This document shows positions 34,778-43,700 of a DNA stretch of 64,000 nt, one piece after another. The translations under genes were made by a program, and so were the position numbers. The notes under the pieces are model-generated. The model made no database searches. It was not told where the DNA came from and saw only the letters and a program-made list of their open reading frames with translations. The stretch lies in the NCBI GenBank assembly GCA_002395965.1, contig DGVT01000121.1:56581-120580 (forward strand), given 5' to 3'. The number at the start of each line of letters is the position of its first letter. The stretch's first letter is position 1. This stretch comes from Porphyromonadaceae bacterium UBA4277 (GTDB lineage Bacteria > Bacteroidota > Bacteroidia > Bacteroidales > Muribaculaceae).

Positions 34778-37132
34778 TCATTGCCTGGCCAGGGGCTTTA
34801 TTGTGATGCTGGAGGTGAGACGAATGTCGGTGCTGGAGGCTCCCACCATGATGCTGCAGGTGCCTGGCTCCAAGGTCCACTGCATCTTTTTGCCCACTAT
34901 TGCTAAGGCAGGACGTGCGATGCGTAGTGTGACTCGTTGCGACTCACCGGCTTCGAGCGTGACGCGGTCGAATGCCGCCAGTGTGCGCTCGGGCTGGATG
35001 ACCGATGCCCTGTCGTGATGCACATAGAGTTGTACTACTTCATCGCCACTGCGGTTGCCGGTGTTGGTGAGCATGAAGCTCACGTCATAGTCGCCGTTGG
35101 CAGTCGGTGTTACTTCAATGTCTGAGTAATGGAATGTGGTGTAGCTAAGTCCGTAGCCGAAAGGGTAGAGTGGCGATGACGGCATGTCGGTATAGTCGTG
35201 TGCCGCAGGTGCCGGACGGTTGTAGTACACCGGTAGCTGCCCCACATTGCGCGGCACGCTCACCGGCAGGCGCCCGGCGGGGTTGTAGTCGCCCAGCAGC
35301 ACGTCGGCAATGGCTGTGCCACCTTGTTCGCCGGGATAATATGCGGTAAGCAGTGCATCGGCATTCTCATGCGCCCAGTTTTTCTCAAGCGGGCGACCTT
35401 CGATATAGACCACTACCAGTGGCTTGCCCGTTTGTTTGAGTGCCTTGAGCAGCTCATCCTGCCTGCCCAGCAGCGACAGCGATGCTCGGTCAAAGCCTTC
35501 GCCGCAATCCATGTCGCTCACGGTGGTCCCGGTCACGGCAGCTCCGGTCTGCTCATAGGACGTGCGGAAATCTCTTGCCGATGAGCCTCCCACGACGGCG
35601 ACCACCACATCGGCGGCACGCGCTGCCTGCACGGCGGCATCAATGTCGCAATGCGCAGTATCGCGCACGGCACATCCGCGTGCATAAGTGCAATTACCTG
35701 TGGGCAGTTTCTCCTTAATGCCTTCCAAAATGGTTACTACTTTCTCATCGGGCTGCGGGGCAGTGTAGTCGCCCAGCTGGTTATACACGTTGTCGGCATT
35801 AGGTCCTACCACAGCCACGCGGGCATTGCGGCTCATCGGCAAGATGCCGTTGTTTTTCAGCAGTGTCACCGATGCCTGTGCCATGCGCCGGGCTGCGCTC
35901 ACGGCGTCATCGTTGTTCACCATGCTGGCGGCAGATTGGGCATCAAGATAGGGATTTTCAAACAGTCCCATCTCAAATTTCAGCCGCAGCACGCGTGCCA
36001 CAGCACGATCGAGCCACTCAGTGCTCACAAGCCCGTCATTCACTGCCTGCACCAAGTGAGGAAAGCAGTTTCCGCCCAGGTCAACGTCAACGCCTGCCCT
36101 GAGTGCCATGCAAGCCGCTTCGAGCCTTGACGATGCTAAATGGTAACCGCCGCTAATCATGTCGAGGGCAAACAGGTCACTCACCACCAATGCGTCGTCA
36201 TGTTCCCACTCGGTGCGCAGCACGCCGTTGAGCAGCAGGCTGTCGGCACTGCATGGAATGCCATCGATGGCGCTGTAGGCTGTCATCACCGACCGTGCAC
36301 CGGCATCCATGGCACGCTTGAACGGCGGCAGAAAAAACTGTTTCAGTTCGCGCTCACCCACTAATGACCGTGCGCCGTTCTGCCCACCCTCGGCTGCTCC
36401 ATAGGCTATGAAGTGCTTCAACGTGGCTGCCGTGGCATAAGGGCTGTCTAACTTACCGCCCCCCATGCCCTTGATCATTGCAGCAGCCATTTCCCCACTC
36501 AGAAAGGGGTCTTCGCCCAATGTCTCCTCCACGCGCGACCAGCGAGGGTCGCGGCTAAGGTCTATAACGGGACCATAGCTGATGTGGCCGCCTTGCATCC
36601 GCACCTCGCGGCCTATTACCTGTCCGGCCTGCTCCATCAGCCGGCTCGACCAAGTAGCAGCCATGCCTAATCCGGTGGGGAACACCGTGGCGCCTATCGC
36701 CATGTGACCGTGCGGCGCTTCCTCGGCAAGCAGCAGCGGGATGCCTAAGCGGGTGCTGTCTATAGCATAGCGCTGCATGGCATTGACGGCGCTGACGGCA
36801 AGCCGCGGGTTTAACCCCGATGTGAGGGTCTTTTGTGTCCATGGGTCGGCACGGAGCACCGCCCAGTACATGCCCACATGCTGCTCCTTGACCTGCTGCC
36901 GAAACTCGGCGGTAGTTGCCACGGCATCACCTTGCCTGACATAGGAGTTCCACCCCATCAGGCATAGCAACTGTCCCACCTTCTCCTCCACAGTCATGCG
37001 CGAGAGCAGGTCGGCAACACGCTCTTCAACAGGCAGCTTCGCATTCTTATACGGCAGTGTATTTGCCGTTGCCGTAAAGTTTATCAGCAATAATAATGCA
37101 GCAACACAAAGCCGCAAAGCACAAAGATTCAT
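34778..37132 (-). CDS. GH3 family glycoside hydrolase, secreted
   Basis: A 784-aa beta-glycosidase. The start at 37132 gives a signal peptide (MNLCALRLCVAALLLL..TATA); the frame is open to 37180 but the -7 box at 37159-37166 rules out that longer start. Domains: GH3 N-terminal TIM barrel (PVIDLSRDPRWSRVEETLGEDPFL, nucleophile Asp in VVSDLFALDMI), alpha/beta sandwich (VAVVGPNADNVYNQLGDY) and FnIII-like C-terminal domain (EVVQLYVHHDRAS). Substrate may be xylo- or gluco-oligosaccharides. No SusC/D partner is adjacent. Confidence 0.9.
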   Translation of the reverse strand: MNLCALRLCVAALLLLINFTATANTLPYKNAKLPVEERVADLLSRMTVEEKVGQLLCLMGWNSYVRQGDAVATTAEFRQQVKEQHVGMYWAVLRADPWTQKTLTSGLNPRLAVSAVNAMQRYAIDSTRLGIPLLLAEEAPHGHMAIGATVFPTGLGMAATWSSRLMEQAGQVIGREVRMQGGHISYGPVIDLSRDPRWSRVEETLGEDPFLSGEMAAAMIKGMGGGKLDSPYATAATLKHFIAYGAAEGGQNGARSLVGERELKQFFLPPFKRAMDAGARSVMTAYSAIDGIPCSADSLLLNGVLRTEWEHDDALVVSDLFALDMISGGYHLASSRLEAACMALRAGVDVDLGGNCFPHLVQAVNDGLVSTEWLDRAVARVLRLKFEMGLFENPYLDAQSAASMVNNDDAVSAARRMAQASVTLLKNNGILPMSRNARVAVVGPNADNVYNQLGDYTAPQPDEKVVTILEGIKEKLPTGNCTYARGCAVRDTAHCDIDAAVQAARAADVVVAVVGGSSARDFRTSYEQTGAAVTGTTVSDMDCGEGFDRASLSLLGRQDELLKALKQTGKPLVVVYIEGRPLEKNWAHENADALLTAYYPGEQGGTAIADVLLGDYNPAGRLPVSVPRNVGQLPVYYNRPAPAAHDYTDMPSSPLYPFGYGLSYTTFHYSDIEVTPTANGDYDVSFMLTNTGNRSGDEVVQLYVHHDRASVIQPERTLAAFDRVTLEAGESQRVTLRIARPALAIVGKKMQWTLEPGTCSIMVGASSTDIRLTSSITIKPLARQ

Positions 37133-37158
37133 ATGTTTTATTATTGGCATAATAATGG

Positions 37159-37166
37159 CAAAGGTA
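37159..37166 (-). promoter_or_regulatory. -7 box of the GH3 gene
   Basis: Minus-strand TACCTTTG then CC, 26 bp before the ATG at 37132. Confidence 0.55.
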
Positions 37167-37292
37167 CAAATAAATTTCAAAGCCGATTATCTGCAAATTA
37201 AAAAAAGATACAAGAAAACTATTGTGAATAAAAAATATTTTGTAAATTTGTCGCCGATCAGTTAGCCCAATGGGCTGGCATGATCATGACAT

Positions 37293-37555
37293 GATAAACA
37301 TAAGGACGTTACTCGTGACGTTTATCTTCGGCTTTCAAACTTCGCAACTTTGAACCACTTCCGGAGAAACGGCAACGGCAACGTCCATGTCGGGTGTATT
37401 ACCAGTGTGCCGCATCTGTAAGGATGTCGCACAACATGGAGTGTAATATGGCACGGCGTGGGCTAACTGCGTTGCTTACTCTGAAGTGGGGGCAATGAGA
37501 AGGCCTGAAGGCGGGGTAAGCAAACAAGTACAGCGACCCACGTCTTTTCTTTTTA
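37293..37555 (+). ncRNA. Candidate structured RNA upstream of the CXXX-peptide cluster
   Basis: About 260 nt without a protein gene but with several matching pairs: GATAAAC/GTTTATC (37293-37299 with 37320-37326), TCCATGT/ACATGGA (37384-37390 with 37434-37440) enclosing TGTGCCGCATC/GATGTCGCACA (37406-37433), CGTGGG/CCCACG (37457-37462 with 37537-37542) enclosing GTTGCTTAC/GTAAGCAAAC (37471-37479 with 37516-37525). The last helix is followed by TCTTTTCTTTTT, like an intrinsic terminator. I could not match it to 6S, tmRNA, RNase P or SRP RNA. It may be a stand-alone RNA or a leader controlling the genes from 37606. Confidence 0.45.
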
Positions 37556-37605
37556 TATAATGCTGAATCTGGGGCAGCTATAGGCCAAATCATAGTGGAC
37601 TCTGT

Positions 37606-37869
37606 ATGTATATGAAAAAAAATGTGTTGCGCTATAATTGCGGGGACCTAATGGGATTTACGAATGATGAATTAAAAGGTGGATTTATGTATAAAAATGT
37701 AAATGTCTATGAAAATGACAAACTGGTACATGCTGGCAAGGTGATAAATTTCATTGATGCTGTAAGTGTTGATATTCCTGAAAGAACAGTTGGAGGTTTT
37801 TTATTCGCTGATGGTTTTGAGTATGTGTTTGGTAAAAATACTGAAGTGGAAATAATAAATAATTGTTGA
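37606..37869 (+). CDS. Small protein of unknown function at the head of the CXXX cluster
   Basis: An 87-aa protein that I do not recognise: VLRYNCGDLMGFTNDELKGG, then NVYENDKLVHAGKVINF, ending in a Cys. There are two Cys, no signal peptide and no membrane segment. The region is clearly AT-richer than the genes before and after, as is the precursor gene that starts 17 bp downstream, so the two probably arrived and are transcribed together. An ATG at 37612 is an alternative start. It could be a second substrate, an immunity protein or a leader-binding protein. Confidence 0.6.
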   Translation: MYMKKNVLRYNCGDLMGFTNDELKGGFMYKNVNVYENDKLVHAGKVINFIDAVSVDIPERTVGGFLFADGFEYVFGKNTEVEIINNC

Positions 37870-37886
37870 ACATAAATAATACTATT

Positions 37887-38222
37887 ATGAAAGATCCAAA
37901 TAAAGAATTACAATCTCGCCGTAAGTTTTTCAAAATAATTGCGACTCATTCATTGCCTATTCTTGGTTGTATTTTTGCGAGTTCACTTCCATTTACGATA
38001 GATTCCAAAGAACAAACATATTGTACTGATCAGACATGCAAATATTCTTGTACTGGATGTACTAGTTCATGTAAAGTAGGATGTGGATATGGATGCATGT
38101 CTGGATGCTATGGTTGCAGAGAATCATGTGAAGGACAATGCATAACAAGTTGTTATAATGGTTGCCTCCAATCATGTTATGGCACATGTAAAGGTGGTTG
38201 CGCTAAACAAGCGTATGCGTAA
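37887..38222 (+). CDS. CXXX-repeat precursor peptide (RiPP substrate)
   Basis: A 111-aa peptide. The N-terminal half (1-45) has SRRKFFKIIATHSLPILG, a twin-arginine-like motif with a short hydrophobic segment. The C-terminal half (46-107) has 16 Cys; from C51 to C105 the spacing is almost always exactly four residues (CxxxC), broken twice by three (C55-C58, C74-C77). The intervening residues are small or polar (Gly, Ser, Thr, Tyr). This is the layout of the 'CXXX repeat' peptides modified by a dedicated radical SAM enzyme, encoded 9 bp downstream. ATG 37887 is preferred over a TTG at 37863 that overlaps the previous gene. Confidence 0.82.
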   Translation: MKDPNKELQSRRKFFKIIATHSLPILGCIFASSLPFTIDSKEQTYCTDQTCKYSCTGCTSSCKVGCGYGCMSGCYGCRESCEGQCITSCYNGCLQSCYGTCKGGCAKQAYA

Positions 38223-38231
38223 CTACTTAAA

Positions 38232-39443
38232 ATGAAAAATACTGATAAAACTTGGCAAGGTGGTATTGCCAAGAACATCACGTTTATAGTGACAAAGGAC
38301 TGTCAATTGGCTTGCAAGTATTGTTACCTGGTGGGTAAGAATGAGAAGGAGCGGATGTCGTGGGAAACCGCAAAGGCCGCTATTGACTACATCCTGGGTC
38401 ACGAGGCCGACTTCCCAGAGGCGAGCGTAGTGTGGGATTTTATCGGTGGCGAGCCGTTTTTGGAAATCGACCTGATAGACCGCATTTGTGACTATTTGAA
38501 AACAGAAATGTTCCGTTTGCGTCATCACTGGTTCGACAGCTACCGCTTCTCGTTCTCGACCAACGGCATCAACTACCACACGCCGGCGGTGCAGGCGTTT
38601 ATCAAAAAGAACATCTCACACCTGAGTGTGGGCATCACCATCGACGGCACGCGGCAGAAGCACGACTTGAACCGCATATGGAAGGGCGCGGGGCCGGAGC
38701 GCGGTTCCTACGACGACGTGGTGCGCAACATTCCGCTGTGGCTCGAGCAGTTCCCCGGCGGCGGCACCAAGGTGACCATCAGCAGTGCCGACATTCCCTA
38801 TATCTGCGAGAGCGTGCTGCATCTCTACAGCCTGGGCATCCATGAGGTGAACATCAATGTGGTGTTTGAGGACGTATGGGCCGATGGCGACGACAAGCGC
38901 TTCGAGGACCAACTCATGCAACTGGCCGACGCCATCATCGACGGCGGCTATTACCGCGACTATGCCTGCTCATTCTTCAGCGAGCACATCGGCAAGCCGC
39001 TCGACCCTAAGCTGGAGAATCAGAACTGGTGCGGTGCAGGCAAGATGCTGAGCGTGGATGCGGCGGGCAATTTTTATCCCTGCACGCGCTTTGCGGCGTA
39101 CTCGCTGCGTGAGAAGCAACCCATCATCATCGGCAATGTGCATGATGGCATCGACAAGAATAAGCTGCGCCCCTTCCTCACGCTGGACCGCACCACGCAG
39201 AGTCTGCGCGAGTGCATTGATTGCGAAGTGGCCAGCGGGTGTGCTTGGTGTCAAGGCGAGAACTACGATGCAGCTGACACACCTACAGTATATCAACGTG
39301 CCACTGCTATCTGCTTGATGCACAAGGCACGCGTTCGCGCCAACAACTACTATTGGAATCGTCTATTCCGTAAGTTGGAGTTGGAGGGAGAGCGCGAGGA
39401 GTGTGAAAAGAACAAACCCAATGTTGAACCACAAATTTGCTGA
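38232..39443 (+). CDS. Radical SAM/SPASM maturase of the CXXX-repeat peptide
   Basis: A 403-aa iron-sulfur enzyme. The radical SAM cluster motif is CQLACKYC (C24, C28, C31), with GGEP and SFSTNG downstream. A C-terminal SPASM region has NWCGAGKMLSVDAAGNFYPCTRF and CIDCEVASGCAWCQGENYD for auxiliary clusters. It would form carbon or thioether cross-links at the Cys of the precursor, by analogy with other Cys-rich RiPP maturases (ranthipeptides/sactipeptides). It is 9 bp from the precursor gene and 4 bp from the next maturase. The first ~150 bp are AT-richer than the rest. Confidence 0.88.
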   Translation: MKNTDKTWQGGIAKNITFIVTKDCQLACKYCYLVGKNEKERMSWETAKAAIDYILGHEADFPEASVVWDFIGGEPFLEIDLIDRICDYLKTEMFRLRHHWFDSYRFSFSTNGINYHTPAVQAFIKKNISHLSVGITIDGTRQKHDLNRIWKGAGPERGSYDDVVRNIPLWLEQFPGGGTKVTISSADIPYICESVLHLYSLGIHEVNINVVFEDVWADGDDKRFEDQLMQLADAIIDGGYYRDYACSFFSEHIGKPLDPKLENQNWCGAGKMLSVDAAGNFYPCTRFAAYSLREKQPIIIGNVHDGIDKNKLRPFLTLDRTTQSLRECIDCEVASGCAWCQGENYDAADTPTVYQRATAICLMHKARVRANNYYWNRLFRKLELEGEREECEKNKPNVEPQIC

Positions 39444-39447
39444 TGCC

Positions 39448-40377
39448 ATGCTTCAATACATGATTATCATGCTCGATGACACGAGCACATCGTTTTGCCA
39501 CTATGAGGTCGACAATACTGAGCAGAAACCTATCTCGCTGGAAGATTTGCGTGCAGGCATTCGTTTAGCCATGATTGAAAATCTGACTATCCAGTTTGTC
39601 TATCCGGTATATGAGTTGCCACAGGAATACAAGGATGTGATTCACACCATTGATCACAGCAACATTAAGCCAATGCAGACATCAACTGTCGATGCCGACG
39701 TTGTGGTGCTGGATGGCTGGGAGCAAAATACGCCTTCAAATGGCTCCGTAGTGGTGATACGCACCACTCTGACTGAACTTCTCACCCACGCCGATGTTTT
39801 GTGTAAATGGCTGACTAAGGTGGCAAGGCTGAATGTGGTAATAACTGATGTGGATTGTTTTACCGATGATTTGCAACAAGCTTATAGTGACTTTTTAGCA
39901 CAAGTGGGCGATGCCATTGAACGCCTCTATGTCAACGGCAGGTCGCCCCAGCTTAATCTGCTCACCGACCGCATGATGCTCACCAAGATGAACAACTGCG
40001 GCGCGGGCGACACTTGCATCACGCTGGCTCCCAATGGCAAATTCTACATTTGTCCGGCATTCTACTACGAGAACGAGGCCGACAGTGTGGGCGACCTGCA
40101 ATCGGGTCTCAACATCCCCAACAAGCAACTCTACAAGTTAGGGTACGCGCCCATTTGCCGCAACTGCGACGCCTGGCAGTGCCGACGCTGTGTGTGGTTC
40201 AACCGCAAAACCACGCTCGAAGTCAATACTCCGAGCCACGAGCAATGTGTGGTTGCGCACCTAGAGCGCAACGCTTCGCGTGAATTATTGGCAAAAATTC
40301 GTCAAAAAGGCACATTTTTGCCCGAAAATCCCGAGATTGAAGAAATAGATTATTTAGACCCTTTTGATAAACTATAA
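39448..40377 (+). CDS. Second CXXX-repeat maturase, SPASM-like without radical SAM motif
   Basis: A 309-aa protein. There is no CxxxCxxC motif in the N-terminal part, but the C-terminal part has a SPASM-like arrangement: NCGAGDTCITLAPNGKFYICPAFYY, then CRNCDAWQCRRCVWFNRKTT and a final Cys (SHEQC). It matches the 'CXXX repeat peptide maturase' described for these clusters. It probably positions the peptide or carries clusters that work with the radical SAM enzyme. The frame is open to 39403, overlapping the upstream gene; ATG 39448 (or 39421) is more likely. Confidence 0.78.
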   Translation: MLQYMIIMLDDTSTSFCHYEVDNTEQKPISLEDLRAGIRLAMIENLTIQFVYPVYELPQEYKDVIHTIDHSNIKPMQTSTVDADVVVLDGWEQNTPSNGSVVVIRTTLTELLTHADVLCKWLTKVARLNVVITDVDCFTDDLQQAYSDFLAQVGDAIERLYVNGRSPQLNLLTDRMMLTKMNNCGAGDTCITLAPNGKFYICPAFYYENEADSVGDLQSGLNIPNKQLYKLGYAPICRNCDAWQCRRCVWFNRKTTLEVNTPSHEQCVVAHLERNASRELLAKIRQKGTFLPENPEIEEIDYLDPFDKL

Positions 40378-40382
40378 AAATA

Positions 40383-40652
40383 ATGAAGAAATTAGTTGGA
40401 CAGGTGACACCTGAAGAAAAAGACGAGATACAGCGACTGTTTGAGCGTCGCAATGGACTGAACGAGTTGGCAAAGATACTTACTGCCGACAATATGGAAC
40501 TCTATGAACGTCTGGTAGCCGATTTGGGCGAGACCAGCACCAAGTTCCAGCAGTGGTGGGACGCAATGGCAGCCAAATATCAATGGGAAAGCATTCCTGA
40601 TGGTAACTGGGAAATCAATTTTGACACTTGCGAAATCTATCTTGTAAACTGA
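40383..40652 (+). CDS. CXXX-repeat peptide modification system accessory protein
   Basis: An 89-aa helical protein (VTPEEKDEIQRLFERRNGLNELAKIL; MELYERLVADLGETSTKFQQWWDAMAAKY; ending WEINFDTCEIYLVN). It starts 5 bp after the second maturase gene. Size, order and the QQWWD segment match the small accessory family of CXXX clusters, whose function is unknown. It could be a chaperone or a precursor-recognition factor. Confidence 0.72.
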   Translation: MKKLVGQVTPEEKDEIQRLFERRNGLNELAKILTADNMELYERLVADLGETSTKFQQWWDAMAAKYQWESIPDGNWEINFDTCEIYLVN

Positions 40653-40768
40653 TAAAAACCACAAGACTAAATGCTTCTTTACCACACGTTAAATATTCAG
40701 TGTTGGACGAAATATGAGTAAGAAAACCGTGGAAAAATCCTATGTTTTAAAAGATAGTTACACCAGGT

Positions 40769-43700
40769 TCAAAAAGTAACCATTATTGGCAGTACATTAG
40801 CACCTGTAATTTCAATTTGTGGTGTGGTGTTGCGGGCATCGGCGGGGTTCCACTCGATGGTGATTGTGCGGCGCTCGCCGGGAAGCAGGTGGAAATAATT
40901 GTCGCTGTAGATCACCGGCAGTATCTGCTCGCCGTCACTGCCATTGAGATTAAGCCGGAGCATCATTGCCGGCACAGTGCCCGTGTTCTCAAGCGTAACA
41001 ATCGCTTTAGTGCCACTCATCGTTACCGCGGCATCAACTATAGCCTGCGGCAGTGTGCGCAACACCTTGCGACTGCCTGACGTGGAACATACATAGTCGT
41101 TTTGAGAACGCAACCGACCTTGATTGTCGGTAAGCGTCAACCGCAAAATATACACGCCTCTGAAATCGGACGGAAGCGCTACCGGCATAGCCTGCAACGT
41201 AGTGTCTTCGTCGCAATTATATGGCCTGCTTTCAGCCCATAGCTCCGTTCCGTCGAGTGCAATAGCTACTGCCTTGACGGTGCCTTGCTGGTGGCCCGCA
41301 GAGCGATTAATCACCTCAACATTGGTTGTGATGGGGTTCCACTGCACATGCAATGGCTCGCAGGCATGCTTCACGCCGAAGTAGGCTGCCGTGGGCTCAA
41401 GGTAGTAGTCGTAGGTCTGCCACGCCATTGTGGGCCAGCAGGGGTGACTCATCCATATCAGCAGCCCCATGCGATCGCGGCTGCCGGCCTCATACATGGC
41501 ACGGTAGCCCTCGTAGTTTACCCACTGCGCCCACTCGGTAAACTCCCGCATTGAAGCCGGTGAACCGAAGTCGTCGGCTATCATACGGTTAAACGACTCG
41601 CCGCGCTGCGCACCTTGCAAGGTGAAGTCGTGCCGCCCCCAGAACTCGTTTTGCGGCCATAGGTGCCCGGCATCCAAGGTGCGGCTCAGACCTTCTGTTG
41701 TCATCACACAGGGCATGCCGCGCTCGGTGTGCAGCTTGCCCGTCTGGCGCGAGAAATATTCAGCCGGAGCAAGGGCGTGATATGGTCCGTGACCGCTCAC
41801 TCCATCGTCGGCCGAGTTTGAGATGTAGTCCATGCCCGGGTGTAATTCGGCTACGGCCTGCCGCAGTCCTCGGTCGAGAGTCTCAGGCGGATAACCCTCG
41901 TTGCGACCGCAATAAATGGTGATGCATGGGTGCCGGCGTATCTTTTTGACCAGGTCGTGAGCATTGTCCATAAACATCGGTTCATCGGCAGGATCGGGGC
42001 CGTCGGCGGGATTGGCCAGCCAAAAGTCCTGCCACACCATGACGCCATAGCGGTCGCAAGCATCGTAGAACTCTTCGTCGGCAGTCATTCCCACCCAGTT
42101 GCGAATCATGTTGCAGTTCATTTCGCGATGATAGCGCACGGCGGCATCATATTCCCTGCCGCGGTAGTTAAGGTTATTCTCACTGAAGCCCCAGTTGCCG
42201 CCCAATGGCACCACGCGCCTGTTATTGACGTAGATGCGTAACAGCGAGTCACGGCCGGTGGTGGTCACCTGGCGGATGCCGGCACGGTAATGAATGCTGT
42301 CGCAGGGACGGCCGGCTGCGGCAAACGAGAATTCTGCTTCGTGCAAGTATGGCTCGCCATAGCCGTTGGGCCACCACAGGCGCATGCGGCGGTGTCGCAG
42401 TTGGGGGTAGTCGTCGGGAGAGAAGACGACCTCTATAGTTGTGTCGGCAGGGAGTGCTATGTCTTGGTCAAAACGAATATTGCCTATGTGGCCGGTGATC
42501 GTACCCCTCACGGGATGTAGTGCATGGTTGGTGAGCATAACGGCAGGTGTGATGGTGGCAAGGGTGTCGCCGGTGGCAAGGATGGTTGTCACCACCGGGT
42601 CACTCACTGTAACGTCGCCCGAGGCGGTGAGATAGACATCGTCCCAGATGCCAATGTTGCGGCCGCGAATGGTAGAAATCCAGTCCCAGCCTATGGTTGC
42701 ATGGAATGTGGGGTTGTCGGCACCCAAGATGCCGCCGTTGAAGTCGGTGCTCTGCGCTGTCTTCAGCTTCACTCCGCCGGGGTTGGCATTGGCAATAATG
42801 CGCACAGCGAGCACATTGCCGGTGGGCTTCAGGTAGGGAGTGATGTCGAATTTGCCGCGCTTGAAAGCTCCCTCAATGCGTCCCATTTTTTCACCATTTA
42901 GCCAGATGTCGGCCTTCCAGTTGATGCCGTCAAGGTTGAGCATCACCCGCCGCCCGGTCATTTCGCGAGGCAGGTCGAAGGTGCGCCTATACCAGAAGTC
43001 GCCGCCGAACCACGACTCGGAGGCTAATAGCAAGTTGTCGTCATGGTTCATGTCGGGCAAGGCTCCGGCGTTGACGTAGCTCGACAACACCGTGGCCGGA
43101 ACGGTTGCCGGCAACCACTCGCCGGCATTAAAGTCGGGCATTGATATGCTCTCGCCGCCGGCCGGCACTAACGAAGCGCGTTGCAGGCGCCAGTCGCCGC
43201 CGTCAAGCAGCCATCGGCTTCCATCACGCCCTGCCGGAGCATGAGGCACGATGGTGACTCCGCCTGTGCCCATCACTTCCACCTCGCTAAGGGTGTAACA
43301 AGTGGTGTCACCTTCGGCACGAGGCATGCCGAGGCGTACATATCGGCAGCGAGTAGGAGTAAACGTTATTTCTTGCATGCCACACTGCTCAGCGCGGGTG
43401 ACGGCGGTTGCCACACGCCAGTCATGACTATTGTCGCTCACCTCGACGCGTACCGGAGCAGGGGTGTCAATCCAGTGCATGTTCACCTTGTCAATGGTGG
43501 CGTCAGCGCCAAGGTCGATTTCCAGCCATTCATCACTATTCTTGCCGCTGCTGCGCCAAGCGCTGGTGAAGTGAGTGGCCGGCAGGATGTGGCGAGCTGC
43601 TGTGCCGCCCCGCCGCATTCTGACTTCGGTGATGGTCCAGTGAGCCGCGGCAGGGGATTTCAGCTCGATGCGTAAGTGAGAATGAGAGGCTACGGGCAAC

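Noticed and set aside
37293..37555. 6S, tmRNA, RNase P or SRP RNA identity for the non-coding stretch
   Set aside because: None of the conserved core words of these RNAs that I can recall is present; kept only as an unclassified RNA candidate.
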